Shown here one piece after another: positions 26,100 to 37,643 of a stretch of 64,000 nt of DNA. The position numbers and the translations under genes are program-made. The notes beneath the pieces were generated by a model. That model was not told the origin of the DNA and did no database searches. It was given only the letters and a program-made list of their open reading frames with translations. Source of the DNA: Sporosarcina cyprini (GTDB taxonomy: Bacteria > Bacillota > Bacilli > Bacillales_A > Planococcaceae); assembly GCF_022048975.1 (NCBI RefSeq), contig NZ_JAKMHX010000022.1, positions 1-64,000 of the forward strand. The letters run 5' to 3'. Each line of letters starts with the position of its first letter. Position 1 is the stretch's first letter.

Positions 26100-26118
26100 A
26101 GGTGGTTCCTCCTCTTAA

Positions 26119-26556
26119 TTATCCACGAAGCTCGTAAGCTTCTGGTTTTTGTGCCGTATGTGGATGTTCCGCTCCAGCATACACGTGAAGTTTCTTGATA
26201 GTTTGACGACCTAGAGGACCTTTTGGAAGCATCCCTTTAATCGCTAGTTCCAACATTTTAGTTGGGTAGTTAGTACGCATTTCAAGCGCTGTACGAGACT
26301 TGATACCGCCTGGGTGGTTCGAGTGGCGATAGTAAATTTTGTCGTGTAGTTTGTTTCCAGTAAGGTGAATCTTGTCCGCGTTGATGATGATTACGTGATC
26401 ACCAGTGTCAACGTTTGGTGTGAACGTCGGTTTATGTTTACCGCGTAAGATCGCTGCAACTTCAGATGCAAGACGTCCAAGCGTCTGGCCTTCAGCGTCG
26501 ACAACGAGCCATTTACGCTCTACTTCGTGACCTTTAGCCATGAATGTTGTACGCAT
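26119..26556 (-). CDS. rplM: Ribosomal protein L13
   Basis: This 145-residue protein is equal in length to B. subtilis L13. It contains [39 protein letters not shown] and the family signature [11 protein letters not shown]. It binds 23S rRNA early in 50S assembly. It is the first gene of the rplM-rpsI pair, with its own promoter and a likely L13 leader upstream. Confidence 0.98.
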   Translation of the reverse strand: MRTTFMAKGHEVERKWLVVDAEGQTLGRLASEVAAILRGKHKPTFTPNVDTGDHVIIINADKIHLTGNKLHDKIYYRHSNHPGGIKSRTALEMRTNYPTKMLELAIKGMLPKGPLGRQTIKKLHVYAGAEHPHTAQKPEAYELRG

Positions 26557-26579
26557 GTATTGTTCCTCCTAATGAATGT

Positions 26580-26660
26580 CAAAATTGTTCCGTTTTCTCT
26601 ATCCCTAAACACAAATAAACTTTCCGGGGCTTATTGTGGGGTTATTGAAATACCATTTAT
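26580..26660 (-). ncRNA. L13 leader (putative autoregulatory mRNA structure)
   Basis: The transcript region before rplM contains ACCCCACAATAAGCCCCGG, the conserved core of the Firmicute L13 leader as I remember it, between the promoter and the ribosome binding site. Such leaders bind L13 to repress rplM-rpsI. A covariance-model search was not possible here. Confidence 0.65.
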
Positions 26661-26661
26661 C

Positions 26662-26690
26662 ATCTTATAATGTTTACCACTTTAAGTCAA
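26662..26690 (-). promoter_or_regulatory. Sigma-A promoter of rplM-rpsI
   Basis: On the minus strand TTGACT (26690-26685), a 17-bp spacer and TAAGAT (26667-26662) lie about 105 bp before rplM, leaving room for the L13 leader. Confidence 0.7.
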
Positions 26691-26722
26691 GCGTTTTTGT
26701 GAAAACACCAGGAAAAGTTGGC

Positions 26723-27469
26723 TCAGCCGTCATATGTGACATTAACAAGGTACAAACCGTGAGCTGGCGCGGTTTTCCCTGCCCTTTTACGGTCTTTCGC
26801 CTCTAAGATCGCCTGAATGTCCGCCGGCTCGTTCCAGCCGATTCCGACGGCTAGCAGCATGCCTGCAATGGTCCTCACCATATTGTATAAAAATCCGTCG
26901 CCTTCGATTGTCATGATCAATTCCTCGCCCTGCTCCTCAATGGTGAGCATGCGTATCGTCCGCACTTTACTTGCAGTTGCCGTTTTTGAAGAGCAGAAAC
27001 TAGTAAAGTCATGAGTCCCCATAAAATAGTTCGCTGCTTCGCGCATTCGCCCGATGTCTGGATTCCATTTGCCCAAATGAACAGAATAATTCCGCTCAAA
27101 CGGGCTTTGCACTTCACTTTTTGTCCATTTGAACATATACGTTTTTCCAGTGGCCGAATAGCGGGCATGAAAATCGTCATCGACGAATTCCACAGACTCC
27201 GCCCGGACATCTTTTGGGAAGTACACATTCAACGCCATTTTCCACCGTTCCAGCGATAGATCGAGCGGTGTGTCGAAATGGATGACCTGTCCCAGGGCAT
27301 GCACGCCTGCATCGGTCCTTCCGCTCGCTACAGAGAAGATCGACTGGTCTTTATGGAGCTTGCGAAGCCCCTTATCGATTTCCGACTGCACCGTGCGCAT
27401 CTTCGGCTGATACTGATAACCTGCAAAATTCGTTCCGTCGTAGGAAATGACAGCTTTCACTCGTCTCAT
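26723..27469 (-). CDS. truA: tRNA pseudouridine(38-40) synthase
   Basis: This 248-residue protein has the catalytic aspartate in SVASGRTDAGVHALGQVIHF, a family-invariant segment, an N-terminal ISYDGTNFAGYQ and a C-terminal FLYNMVRTIAGMLLAVG. TruA isomerises uridines 38-40 in the tRNA anticodon arm. The start is the second of two adjacent ATGs, because AGGAGG is 6 bp before it. The ORF upstream overlaps the end of ecfT. The position after ecfT and before rplM is as in B. subtilis. Confidence 0.95.
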   Translation of the reverse strand: MRRVKAVISYDGTNFAGYQYQPKMRTVQSEIDKGLRKLHKDQSIFSVASGRTDAGVHALGQVIHFDTPLDLSLERWKMALNVYFPKDVRAESVEFVDDDFHARYSATGKTYMFKWTKSEVQSPFERNYSVHLGKWNPDIGRMREAANYFMGTHDFTSFCSSKTATASKVRTIRMLTIEEQGEELIMTIEGDGFLYNMVRTIAGMLLAVGIGWNEPADIQAILEAKDRKRAGKTAPAHGLYLVNVTYDG

Positions 27470-27479
27470 CATATCCCTC

Positions 27480-28277
27480 CTAACTCCGAAGCAAAAGTAA
27501 TACGGCCAGCAATAAGCCAAAGATGACAAGAGCTAATGTATCGCGCCATTGCCAATCCAATTGGCGGTATCTCGTGCGCCCTTCTCCTCCGCGGTAGCCG
27601 CGGACTTCCATCGCGATGGCCAAATCCTCTGCCCGCTTGAAGGCACTGACAAACAAAGGTACGAGCAATGGGACTACGGCTTTGATCCGCTCTTTCAGAG
27701 AACCTGTTGTCAAATCGGAACCCCTAGCCAGCTGGGCTTTCATGATTTTATCCGTCTCGTCCATCAAGGTTGGTATGAACCGCAGAGAAATCGACATCAT
27801 GAGCGCCAGTTCATGGACAGGGAGCTTCACCTTTTTCAATGGGTTCAGCAAGGTCTCCATTCCGTCCGTTATGGAAATTGGCGAGGTCGTCAAAGTTAGA
27901 ATCGTCGTCATCAAAACGAGAACTAGAAAACGAACGGAAATATAAATCCCCTGCCGAAGCCCTTCTTCATAAATCCGGATGAACTTCCATTCAAACAAAA
28001 TCGGTCCTTCTTTTGTGAAAATGAAATGCATTAACAGCGTAAAAGCGACCAGGAATAAAATCGGTTTTAATCCATTAAACAAAAAATACATCCGAATTCT
28101 TGACGTCAAAATGGTCAGTAGCGTAAACGCCAGCAGGACGGCATATGTCGCTGTATTATTGGCGAAAAAGACGGCTACGATGAACAGAAAGACAAAAATC
28201 AACTTCGATCGGGGATCCAGCCGATGGACGAAGGAATGGCCTGGGATATAGCGGCCAAAAATCATTTTTTCCATCAT
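27480..28277 (-). CDS. ecfT: ECF transporter transmembrane subunit EcfT
   Basis: This 265-residue membrane protein has several transmembrane helices. The two cytoplasmic coupling motifs of EcfT are recognisable around AQLARGSDLTTGSLKERIKAV and FKRAEDLAIAMEVRGYRGGEGRTRYRQL. They connect to the two EcfA ATPases. It scaffolds the energising module shared by several vitamin-binding S components. The start overlaps the ecfA2 stop by 4 bp. S components are not encoded nearby, as usual for group II ECF systems. Confidence 0.95.
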   Translation of the reverse strand: MMEKMIFGRYIPGHSFVHRLDPRSKLIFVFLFIVAVFFANNTATYAVLLAFTLLTILTSRIRMYFLFNGLKPILFLVAFTLLMHFIFTKEGPILFEWKFIRIYEEGLRQGIYISVRFLVLVLMTTILTLTTSPISITDGMETLLNPLKKVKLPVHELALMMSISLRFIPTLMDETDKIMKAQLARGSDLTTGSLKERIKAVVPLLVPLFVSAFKRAEDLAIAMEVRGYRGGEGRTRYRQLDWQWRDTLALVIFGLLLAVLLLLRS

Positions 28278-29146
28278 CTTCGGCCACCTGCTTCCTTCAA
28301 GACCACGGCCATCTCTTTTGCGAGCTGCTCCTCTGTTAAAGCTAGTCTTCCGAGCTGTTTACCCGTCAGTTTCTCAAAATCCCGCTGGAATCGGACAGAA
28401 CGCGGAACCCCTAACCGATAGGAAGCCAGCTCCTCTGCCTGCCCGAATACATCCTCCGGTGTGCCGGATAAAACAGACCTCCCATCGTGCATGACGAGGA
28501 TCTGGTCGGCATATCTCGCCGCGTCCTCCATGCTGTGCGTGACTAGGATGGTTGTCAGGTTCTCTTCTACATGCAAACGGTGGAACAGTTCCATAATCTC
28601 TTTCCTACCCCGCGGATCAAGTCCCGCTGTCGGTTCATCCAAAATGAGTACAGAAGGATTGAAAGCAAGAACGCCCGCAATTGCCACCCGGCGCATTTGA
28701 CCGCCTGAAAGATCGAATGGCGACTTCTGTGCCACATCGGGCGGCAAGCCGAGGAGCTTGATCAATTCATGTGCCCGGCTTCTTGCCTCCTCTTCCGGAA
28801 TGCCAAAATTCAATGGACCGAACATAATATCCTTCTCAACCGTTTCTTCAAACAGCTGGTGTTCGGGGAATTGAAAGACGATGCCGACATGCTTTCTGAC
28901 ATCCTTTAAAGCCTTCCCTTTCGTATCGGATGTAATGACAGTCGGACCGACTCGCACAGAGCCTTCAGAAGGCTTCAGGAGCCCGTTCAGATGCAAGAGC
29001 AATGTGGACTTGCCCGAACCGGTATGTCCGATTATAGCGGTATAGGAGCCGGATGGGATGGTCGCATTGACCTCTTCCAATGCTCGTTTTTCAAAAGGCG
29101 AATCCTTCGCATATAAATAGCCTACTTGTTGAAGTACGATGTCCAT
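28274..29146 (-). CDS. ecfA2: ECF transporter ATPase EcfA2
   Basis: This 290-residue ABC ATPase has Walker A GHTGSGKSTLL near residue 40, a Q-loop in VGIVFQFPEHQLF, the signature DLSGGQMRRVAIAG, Walker B SVLILDEPTAGLD and the switch histidine in VTHSMED. The C-terminal extension (GKQLGRLALTEEQLAKEM) is typical for EcfA proteins. It overlaps the ecfA1 3' end by 25 bp. With EcfA1 it forms the heterodimeric motor for vitamin uptake. Confidence 0.95.
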   Translation of the reverse strand: MDIVLQQVGYLYAKDSPFEKRALEEVNATIPSGSYTAIIGHTGSGKSTLLLHLNGLLKPSEGSVRVGPTVITSDTKGKALKDVRKHVGIVFQFPEHQLFEETVEKDIMFGPLNFGIPEEEARSRAHELIKLLGLPPDVAQKSPFDLSGGQMRRVAIAGVLAFNPSVLILDEPTAGLDPRGRKEIMELFHRLHVEENLTTILVTHSMEDAARYADQILVMHDGRSVLSGTPEDVFGQAEELASYRLGVPRSVRFQRDFEKLTGKQLGRLALTEEQLAKEMAVVLKEAGGRR

Positions 29147-29970
29147 AGTTCATTCACCAACTCTTCTTCTGACATATGGTTACCATTCAATTCAATGCCC
29201 TCATCTCGAAGATAGCTGGACAATTTCATGGAAAACGGCAAATCAAGTCCGATGGCTTCCAGCTCATGCCCTCTTTCGAAGATCTCCGCGGGCGATCCAA
29301 TGGCAAGCACCTTTCCTTGATTCATGACAATGACGCGGTCAGCCAACAGGACTTCTTCCAAGTCATGCGTAATAGAGAGAACCGTCAAGCCCGTTTGCCG
29401 TTTCAGCTCCTCTACCACCCGGATGACTTCATCCCGGCCTTGCGGATCCAGCATGGAAGTCGCTTCATCCAAGATGAGTAGCTCAGGTTCGAGGGCAAGC
29501 GCCCCTGCGATTGCTACACGCTGCTTCTGTCCGCCAGATAGGTGATGGGGTTCGTGGTCCAGAAAGGACTCCATCTTCACCTGGGCAAGGGCAGAATGCA
29601 CCCGCGGCACCATCTCCTCAAAAGGAACTCCATTGTTCTCCAAAGCAAATGCGACATCATCCTGAACGGTCGAACCGACAAACTGATTGTCGGGGTTCTG
29701 AAAAACGATGCCCATTCGTGACCGGATGTCCCAAAGATTCTCTTCACCCAACTCTTCCAGGAAGACGCGAATCGTCCCTTCGCTTGGGAATAAGAGTCCG
29801 ATGATCAATTTGGCCAATGTCGATTTACCGGAACCATTATGTCCAACTATCGCAATCCATTCACCCTCTTTGATGGTGAATGAAATATCATCCAATGCTT
29901 TTCTGCTCTCCTGCTCGTCTTCTGATGCATATGTGAATGAAACATGTTCTAACGAAAGGATTTCCTTCAA
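29122..29970 (-). CDS. ecfA1: ECF transporter ATPase EcfA1
   Basis: This protein of about 282 residues has Walker A GHNGSGKSTLA, a Q-loop in MGIVFQNPDNQFVGSTV, the signature HLSGGQKQRVAIAG and LILDEATSMLDPQG as Walker B. The Ala-Thr-Ser after DE is the usual EcfA1 difference from EcfA2. I choose TTG 29970 (protein MKEILSLEHVSF...), with GGGGTGG 5 bp upstream. The frame is also open to a GTG at 29979, which lacks a spaced ribosome binding site. It leads the ecfA1-ecfA2-ecfT-truA operon. Confidence 0.93.
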   Translation of the reverse strand: MKEILSLEHVSFTYASEDEQESRKALDDISFTIKEGEWIAIVGHNGSGKSTLAKLIIGLLFPSEGTIRVFLEELGEENLWDIRSRMGIVFQNPDNQFVGSTVQDDVAFALENNGVPFEEMVPRVHSALAQVKMESFLDHEPHHLSGGQKQRVAIAGALALEPELLILDEATSMLDPQGRDEVIRVVEELKRQTGLTVLSITHDLEEVLLADRVIVMNQGKVLAIGSPAEIFERGHELEAIGLDLPFSMKLSSYLRDEGIELNGNHMSEEELVNELWTSYFNK

Positions 29971-30124
29971 TTCGACCACCCCAGACTGAATCGTTATGTA
30001 TCATTTGGAGCATCAAGTCCGTAAAGAATTCACTCCACTACGGCCCGTTCGGCGAGAATATGCATTGACAAGCTGTTACGGCCTCCACCGATCATGCGTA
30101 TGGTGGGGGTCTTACAGCCAGTGA

Positions 30125-30245
30125 ATGCAGGATATAAAAATAAAAATAAAAAAAGCGCGCACCTCATCCGAAGAAATGCGCTCATATCTATAACTGATAG
30201 CGGGTGCTCAATCCGAATCAGCGGATGAGGTACGTAGAGCTAGAC
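30125..30245 (-). promoter_or_regulatory. Possible transcription attenuator in the ecfA1 leader
   Basis: In the minus-strand leader an early CCTCATCCG (30230-30222) can pair either with the nearby CGGATTGAG or with the later CGGATGAGG (about 30171-30163). The later copy is also the 3' part of a terminator-like hairpin (GCGCA...TGCGC) followed by TTTTTTTATTTTTATTTTTAT. Mutually exclusive pairing of this kind is the layout of an attenuator. No known riboswitch or T-box core was recognised. The rest of 29980-30405 holds the promoter and the rplQ terminator, and no gene. Confidence 0.5.
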
Positions 30246-30288
30246 CAATGGAGGTACAGTACCTGCCATCAATCGTAACACTCAGCTT

Positions 30289-30317
30289 TTCATATTGTCG
30301 TATAAATCTATTGTAAA
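30289..30317 (-). promoter_or_regulatory. Candidate promoter of the ecfA1 operon
   Basis: TTTACA (30317-30312), a 17-bp spacer and TATGAA (30294-30289) lie on the minus strand directly behind the rplQ terminator and about 320 bp before ecfA1. This gives a long leader. Confidence 0.5.
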
Positions 30318-30354
30318 AGAAGGGTGTGGCTATGCGAATGCCAGACACACCCTC
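30315..30354 (-). terminator. Terminator of the alpha operon (after rplQ)
   Basis: GGGTGTG (30322-30328) and CACACCC (30346-30352) form a stem with a further inner pairing GGC/GCC. TTCTTTTA follows on the minus strand. It lies about 50 bp past rplQ. Confidence 0.75.
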
Positions 30355-30405
30355 CTCCGATTCCAAACAGACACCGGCGGCATACGTACCGCCCGTCTAG
30401 ATGGA

Positions 30406-30786
30406 TTAAACTAATTCGATAACTACTACAGGTGCTCCATCGCCACGGCGAGGTCCCATTTTCATGATACGTGTGTAACCGCCTTGGCGATCTGCATAAC
30501 GCGGTGCAACTGTATCAAACAATTTTTGCAATGCAAATGTCGTTTGCTCTTTGCCCTCTTCGTCTTCAGTTACAATCACTTCACGACGGATGAACTCAGC
30601 AGCTTGACGACGCGCATGCAAATCTCCACGCTTACCAAGAGTGATCATTTTTTCGACTACGGAACGCAATTCTTTTGCGCGCGCTTCAGTCGTTTGGATA
30701 CGCTCATGAATAATGAGGTCTGTCGCTAAGTCGCGTAGCATCGCTTTACGTTGTGAACTTGTGCGTCCAAGTTTTCTGTATGCCAT
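30406..30786 (-). CDS. rplQ: Ribosomal protein L17
   Basis: This 126-residue protein starts [20 protein letters not shown] and ends in [23 protein letters not shown], both typical of bacterial L17. It is slightly longer than the 120 residues of B. subtilis owing to a small insert near [13 protein letters not shown]. It sits at the subunit surface near the exit tunnel. It is the last gene of the alpha operon, 27 bp after rpoA. Confidence 0.98.
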   Translation of the reverse strand: MAYRKLGRTSSQRKAMLRDLATDLIIHERIQTTEARAKELRSVVEKMITLGKRGDLHARRQAAEFIRREVIVTEDEEGKEQTTFALQKLFDTVAPRYADRQGGYTRIMKMGPRRGDGAPVVVIELV

Positions 30787-30813
30787 AGAAGTTTCCCTCC
30801 CTCAATTTATTTC

Positions 30814-31758
30814 TTAATCTTCCGAGCGTAACCCAAGGTTCAACTCGTCCAATTTCGCCTTCACTTCTTCAAGTGATTTACGGCCAAGGTTTCGCACTTT
30901 CATCATTTCATCCTCTGACTTGTTAGCAAGTTCAAGGACTGTATTGATGCCTGCACGTTTCAGGCAGTTATAAGAACGAACGGAAAGGTCAAGTTCTTCA
31001 ATCGTCATCTCAAGGACTTTCTCTTTCTGGTCTTCTTCTTTTTCCACCATGATTTCAGCAGATTGTGCTTCGTCAGTCATGCCGACAAAAATGTTCAGAT
31101 GCTCCGTCAGGATTTTTGCTCCGAGCGAAACAGCTTCTTTCGGACCGATGCTGCCATCTGTCCAAATATCAAACGTCAACTTGTCAAAGTTTGTACTTTG
31201 ACCGACCCGTGTGTTTTCAACTTGGAAATTGACGCGTGAAACTGGAGTGTAAATAGAGTCAATCGGAATAACACCAATCGCAAGATCCTCACGTTTGTTC
31301 TGATCAGAAGGTGCATAGCCGCGTCCACGGACAGCATACATGCGCATGCGGAGATGCCCGTTTTTGCCAAGCGTTGCGATATGAAGATCAGGGTTCAGCA
31401 CTTCGACATCACTATCGTGAGTAATATCAGCTGCTGTTACAACTCCTTCACCTTTTACATCTATTTCAATCACTTTCTCATCATCTGAGTAGATTTTGAG
31501 AGCAAGCTTCTTCACGTTCAAAATAATTGTTGCTACGTCTTCGACGACACCTTCAATTGTAGAGAATTCATGAAGAACCCCGTCGATCTGAATAGATGTT
31601 ACGGCAGCTCCTGGCAATGAAGAAAGAAGCACACGGCGCAAGGAATTCCCTAACGTATTTCCGTATCCACGCTCCAATGGTTCAATAATAAACTTACCGA
31701 ACTTGGAATCTTCGCTGATCATAACTGTTTCAATCTTCGGTTTCTCAATCTCGATCAT
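30814..31758 (-). CDS. rpoA: RNA polymerase alpha subunit
   Basis: This 314-residue protein has the same length as B. subtilis RpoA. The N-terminal domain (1-230; [22 protein letters not shown] is the dimer interface) nucleates enzyme assembly. A linker rich in Glu and Lys (about 230-245) leads to the C-terminal domain ([17 protein letters not shown] and [18 protein letters not shown]), which contacts UP elements and activators. It lies between rpsK and rplQ. The 135-bp gap to rpsK shows no clear signal. Confidence 0.98.
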   Translation of the reverse strand: MIEIEKPKIETVMISEDSKFGKFIIEPLERGYGNTLGNSLRRVLLSSLPGAAVTSIQIDGVLHEFSTIEGVVEDVATIILNVKKLALKIYSDDEKVIEIDVKGEGVVTAADITHDSDVEVLNPDLHIATLGKNGHLRMRMYAVRGRGYAPSDQNKREDLAIGVIPIDSIYTPVSRVNFQVENTRVGQSTNFDKLTFDIWTDGSIGPKEAVSLGAKILTEHLNIFVGMTDEAQSAEIMVEKEEDQKEKVLEMTIEELDLSVRSYNCLKRAGINTVLELANKSEDEMMKVRNLGRKSLEEVKAKLDELNLGLRSED

Positions 31759-31893
31759 TCATTTACCCTCCTTCAAAACGTCTAGTATATAGGCCGTTCC
31801 ATATTGAAATCGATTCGTATAGACAACAAATTGCAATCACACAATTCATTTTTGCCAAAAATTGTGCTTCTCAATCAATTGGAGAACAAACCT

Positions 31894-32672
<779 letters not shown>

Positions 32673-32696
32673 ATAGAGTGTGCACCTCCCTTTGAA

Positions 32697-32825
<129 letters not shown>

Positions 32826-32849
32826 TCAATATTCCGGAGTTGCAAAAGT

Positions 32850-33068
32850 TTATTTGAAACGGTATGTGATCCGACCGCGTGTTAAATCGTAAGGCGAAAG
32901 TTCCAATGTCACTTTGTCGCCTGGCAGGATGCGGATAAAGTGCATACGGATCTTGCCTGATACATGCGCAAGAATCGTATGGCCATTTTCCAATTCTACC
33001 TTGAACATCGCGTTCGGCAACGTTTCGACTACGGTTCCTTCAACTTCAATTACGTCGTCCTTCGCCAT
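32850..33068 (-). CDS. infA: Translation initiation factor IF-1
   Basis: This 72-residue OB-fold protein starts [20 protein letters not shown] and contains [29 protein letters not shown]. It binds the A site of the 30S subunit during initiation. The frame is open 14 codons further upstream, but the ATG at 33068 fits the family start and has AGGGAG before it. It stands directly before rpmJ. Confidence 0.97.
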   Translation of the reverse strand: MAKDDVIEVEGTVVETLPNAMFKVELENGHTILAHVSGKIRMHFIRILPGDKVTLELSPYDLTRGRITYRFK

Positions 33069-33131
33069 CAATCCTGTCTCCCTTCTATATCCAATAAAGG
33101 TCCTAACCATCTAGCGGCAGCAGAGTCGCCT

Positions 33132-34162
<1,031 letters not shown>

Positions 34163-34192
34163 TTACACCGATAGGGCCAAACCTATACGGAT

Positions 34193-35485
34193 TTATTTCA
34201 TGAAGCCTTTGTAATGCCGTTTAACGAGTTGGGATTCCAATTGCTTCATAGTCTCAAGGGCAACCCCGACGACGATGAGCAAGCTCGTTCCACCGATCTG
34301 AGCCGACTGTGGAAGGTTGGCTAGATTGATGAAGAAAATCGGCATGACTGCGACGAGCGCCAAGAAGATGGAGCCGACGAATGTCAGTCTGTACAAAGTG
34401 CTAGTCAAGTATTTTTGTGTGTTTTGTCCTGGACGAATGCCCGGGATGTAAGCACCTTGCTTTTTCAAGTTGTCCGCCATATTTTCTGGATTCACTTGAA
34501 TGAATGCATAGAAATAGGTGAACGCAAGGATCAATGCTACGTAAATGATCATTCCGACAGGATGTGTGTAATCGAATGTTCGAGTAATGAACTTCGTTAC
34601 GCTGTTCTCGCCGAAAAATGCTGCCAATTGCTGTGGTGTGATGAAAAATGCCACGGCAAAGATTACTGGAATAACTCCGGCTGCATTCAATTTCAATGGC
34701 AAGTGAGTTTGTTGTCCTGCAGTTGTTTGACCGCGGCCAGTCACTCGTTTTGCATATTGAATTGGAATTTTACGAAGCGCTTCTTGTACGTATACGACAC
34801 CAGCAATGATTGCGATAATGACAATCAATAAAAGTGCCATCGTTGCAATACGGATGAATAGCAGGTCGCCCGCATCTTGAATTTGAGTGGCATACAGTTG
34901 GTTAACCGCGTTCGGGATACCCGCCGCAATACCAGCAAAGATGATAATGGAAATTCCATTACCGACACCTTTTGCGGTAATTTGTTCACCTAGCCACAAC
35001 AAGAATGAAGTTCCTGCTGTCAGAACGATTGCAATTACGATGTAAGTTGAAATGCCTTCATCCTTGATCAGCGTGCCGCCGAACATTTGGTTAAACCCGA
35101 ATGACATGGCAATCGCTTGGATAAAAGCAAGAACAACAGTGAAATAACGTGTGAACTGGGCAAGCTTCCGTCTTCCGACATCCCCTTGCTTCGCCCACTC
35201 TGTAAATTTCGGAACGACATCCATCTGCAATAACTGCACGATGATGGATGCGGTGATGTAAGGCATGATTCCCATCGCGAAGATAGAGAACTTGGATAAT
35301 GCCCCACCACCAAATGTGTTTAAGAAACCGATAAATTGGTTATTGGTTGCTTGTAAAGCAGTCGCGTCAACGTTTGGCACTGGAATGAAAGTTCCGAGCC
35401 GGAAAACGATGAGCACGAGTAGTGTGAAAATGATTTTAGACCTGATATCTCTAACGCGCATAAAGTTGGAGATTGTCTGAAACAT
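34193..35485 (-). CDS. secY: Preprotein translocase channel subunit SecY
   Basis: This 430-residue protein has ten transmembrane segments. Conserved parts are MGIMPYITASIIVQLLQ (the pore-lining region near TM2), the cytoplasmic loop KRVTGRGQTTAG that contacts SecA and the ribosome, and IPGIRPGQNTQKYL. Its start overlaps the rplO stop as TAATG. The partner SecE is encoded at 61.6 kb. Confidence 0.98.
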   Translation of the reverse strand: MFQTISNFMRVRDIRSKIIFTLLVLIVFRLGTFIPVPNVDATALQATNNQFIGFLNTFGGGALSKFSIFAMGIMPYITASIIVQLLQMDVVPKFTEWAKQGDVGRRKLAQFTRYFTVVLAFIQAIAMSFGFNQMFGGTLIKDEGISTYIVIAIVLTAGTSFLLWLGEQITAKGVGNGISIIIFAGIAAGIPNAVNQLYATQIQDAGDLLFIRIATMALLLIVIIAIIAGVVYVQEALRKIPIQYAKRVTGRGQTTAGQQTHLPLKLNAAGVIPVIFAVAFFITPQQLAAFFGENSVTKFITRTFDYTHPVGMIIYVALILAFTYFYAFIQVNPENMADNLKKQGAYIPGIRPGQNTQKYLTSTLYRLTFVGSIFLALVAVMPIFFINLANLPQSAQIGGTSLLIVVGVALETMKQLESQLVKRHYKGFMK

Positions 35486-35925
35486 TATACCACCTCGGCT
35501 TGCCCGCCCGCTTTCTCGATTGCTTCTTTAGCGGAAGCAGAGAATTTGTGAGCTTTGACAGTGATCTTTTTCTCAAGAGTCCCATTACCAAGAATCTTAA
35601 TACCGGATTTTTCATTGCTCACAATTCCTGTTTCGACTAGCAATTCAGGCGTTACTTCCGTGCCATCCTCAAAACGGTTAAGTGTTTCAAGGTTAACGAT
35701 CGCGTATTCCTTACGGTTGATGTTCGTAAATCCACGCTTAGGAAGACGTTGGAAAAGTGGAAGCTGACCACCCTCGAATCCAAGACGAACGCCGCCGCCG
35801 GAACGAGCCTTTTGACCTTTGTGACCTTTACCGGAAGTTTTACCAGTACCGGAACCGATACCACGTCCAATACGCTTACGTGATTTACGTGCGCCTTCGG
35901 CTGGTTTCATTTCGTGTAATTTCAT
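35485..35925 (-). CDS. rplO: Ribosomal protein L15
   Basis: This is a 146-residue protein, like B. subtilis L15. It has a basic, glycine-rich N-terminal extension ([17 protein letters not shown]) and the signature region [17 protein letters not shown]. The ATG at 35925 matches family starts. The GTG four codons upstream overlaps the ribosome binding site. It binds 23S rRNA late in assembly. Confidence 0.97.
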   Translation of the reverse strand: MKLHEMKPAEGARKSRKRIGRGIGSGTGKTSGKGHKGQKARSGGGVRLGFEGGQLPLFQRLPKRGFTNINRKEYAIVNLETLNRFEDGTEVTPELLVETGIVSNEKSGIKILGNGTLEKKITVKAHKFSASAKEAIEKAGGQAEVV

Positions 35926-35958
35926 CCTTATCGGCACCTCCTTATTCGAAAATGTGGA

Positions 35959-36141
35959 TTATTGTTCTTTTACAGATACCAAGTGGCTGACTTTGTTGAT
36001 CATGCCGCGGATTGCGACGTTATCTTCATGTTCAACCGTTTGGTTTAATTTGCGCAGACCTAATGCTTCAACTGTTTTGCGTTGTGCCGGTTTAGCACCG
36101 ATCACACTTTTAGTAAGGGTGATTTCAAGTTTGTTTGCCAT
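35959..36141 (-). CDS. rpmD: Ribosomal protein L30
   Basis: This 60-residue protein begins [21 protein letters not shown], followed by the [15 protein letters not shown] motif of L30. Its length is normal. It lies between rpsE and rplO with short gaps. Confidence 0.97.
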   Translation of the reverse strand: MANKLEITLTKSVIGAKPAQRKTVEALGLRKLNQTVEHEDNVAIRGMINKVSHLVSVKEQ

Positions 36142-36154
36142 TGTATTTCCCCCC

Positions 36155-36655
36155 TCAACCTAACAGTTCTTCTACGGATTTGCCGCGCAATTTTGCTACG
36201 TCTTCTGCGCGTTTCAAGCTCTTCAGCCCTTCAATTGTTGCACGGACCATGTTGATCGGTGTGCTAGAACCTAGAGATTTTGAAAGGATATCCGTGATTC
36301 CTGCTAGTTCTAGTACCGCACGGACAGGTCCTCCGGCGATAACTCCAGTACCAGGTGCTGCTGGTTTGATAAGGATCTGTCCAGCACCGAAACGTCCTAG
36401 TACTTCGTGTGGTGTAGTTCCTTGTACCATTGGCACTTCAATCAAGTTCTTCTTCGCATCTTCGATAGCTTTACGGATTGCATCTGGAACCTCTTGTGCT
36501 TTACCAGTTCCGAAACCGACACGGCCGTTTTTATCTCCGACTACGACAAGTGCAGTAAAACGGAAACGACGTCCACCTTTAACCACTTTCGCTACGCGGT
36601 TAATCGTAACTACGCGTTCTTCGAATTCACTTTTAATCTGATCATTACGACGCAT
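36155..36655 (-). CDS. rpsE: Ribosomal protein S5
   Basis: This 166-residue protein has an N-terminal double-stranded RNA-binding fold ([22 protein letters not shown]) and the C-terminal [24 protein letters not shown] region. It helps keep the decoding centre accurate. The family loop with GGRRF has normal wild-type residues. It belongs to the spc operon. Confidence 0.98.
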   Translation of the reverse strand: MRRNDQIKSEFEERVVTINRVAKVVKGGRRFRFTALVVVGDKNGRVGFGTGKAQEVPDAIRKAIEDAKKNLIEVPMVQGTTPHEVLGRFGAGQILIKPAAPGTGVIAGGPVRAVLELAGITDILSKSLGSSTPINMVRATIEGLKSLKRAEDVAKLRGKSVEELLG

Positions 36656-36677
36656 GAAATATGTCCCTCCTTCTTAA

Positions 36678-37040
36678 TTAAAATTCCAGTCCATTTTCGC
36701 GTGCTGCGTCCGCAAGAGCTTTGACACGGCCGTGAAATAGGTATCCGCCACGGTCAAAAACGACTGCCTTGACGTCTTTTTCAACGGCTTTTTTCGCGAT
36801 CATTTCGCCGACTTTAGCTGCTGCTTCAGCATTGCCTTTTGAGTCAGCACCGAACTCTTTATCCATAGTGGAAGCACTTGCAATCGTAACGCCATTCACA
36901 TCATCGATCAATTGTGCATAGATATGTTTATTTGAACGGTACACATTCAAACGTGGACGCGCTGCGGATCCGCTGATTTTCGTACGCACACGTGCGTGAC
37001 GTTTTTTACGTACAGCGTTTTTATCCTGTTTTGTGATCAT
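36678..37040 (-). CDS. rplR: Ribosomal protein L18
   Basis: This 120-residue protein with a basic N-terminus ([18 protein letters not shown]) has the conserved [18 protein letters not shown] and [22 protein letters not shown]. It binds 5S rRNA together with L5. The start is set at 37040, where AAGGAG lies 8 bp upstream. The frame stays open three codons more to a GTG inside that site. Confidence 0.97.
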   Translation of the reverse strand: MITKQDKNAVRKKRHARVRTKISGSAARPRLNVYRSNKHIYAQLIDDVNGVTIASASTMDKEFGADSKGNAEAAAKVGEMIAKKAVEKDVKAVVFDRGGYLFHGRVKALADAARENGLEF

Positions 37041-37073
37041 CGTGGTCACTCCTTCCGGATGCCTTAAGCGGCA

Positions 37074-37613
37074 TTATTTACCTGTTTTTCCTTCTTTGCG
37101 GCGGATTTGTTCGCCTTCGTACTTAATACCTTTACCTTTGTAAGGCTCTGGTGGACGTACTTGTCTGATGTTCGAAGCAAGAGCACCTACACGCTCTTTG
37201 TTGATGCCGCGAACGATGATCTTTGTATTGGAAGGAACTTCAACTTCGATTCCTTCTTCTGGTGTGAACTCAACTGGATGAGAGTATCCAACGTTCAATA
37301 CAAGCTTTTTACCTTGAAGTTGTGCACGGTAACCTACCCCGACAAGTTCAAGAGTACGCTCGAATCCTTGAGATACACCTACGACCATGTTGTTCAAAAG
37401 TGAACGAGTTGTTCCGTGGATGGAACGGTGTTCTTTCGCGTCAGAAGGACGGATCAAAGTGATAACGTTGCCTTCTTGTTCGATTTTGATATCAGTGTTA
37501 AATGTATTTGTAAGTTCGCCTTTCGGTCCTTTTACAGTCACGTGGTTGTCATCAGAAATAGTGACAGTTACGTTTTCAGGCACCTCAATCGGCTTTTTGC
37601 CAATACGGGACAT
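37074..37613 (-). CDS. rplF: Ribosomal protein L6
   Basis: This 179-residue protein has two similar beta domains. It starts [17 protein letters not shown], with the C-terminal signature [24 protein letters not shown]. It lies at the base of the L7/L12 stalk near the sarcin-ricin loop. The spc operon position is normal. Confidence 0.98.
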   Translation of the reverse strand: MSRIGKKPIEVPENVTVTISDDNHVTVKGPKGELTNTFNTDIKIEQEGNVITLIRPSDAKEHRSIHGTTRSLLNNMVVGVSQGFERTLELVGVGYRAQLQGKKLVLNVGYSHPVEFTPEEGIEVEVPSNTKIIVRGINKERVGALASNIRQVRPPEPYKGKGIKYEGEQIRRKEGKTGK

Positions 37614-37643
37614 TCAATTGCACCTCCATTCTATTGTTGCGGA

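Noticed and set aside
30125..30245. T-box or known riboswitch before ecfA1
   Set aside because: No GGGTGGNACCGCG-type T-box core and no recognised vitamin riboswitch motif; only the alternative pairing is supported.
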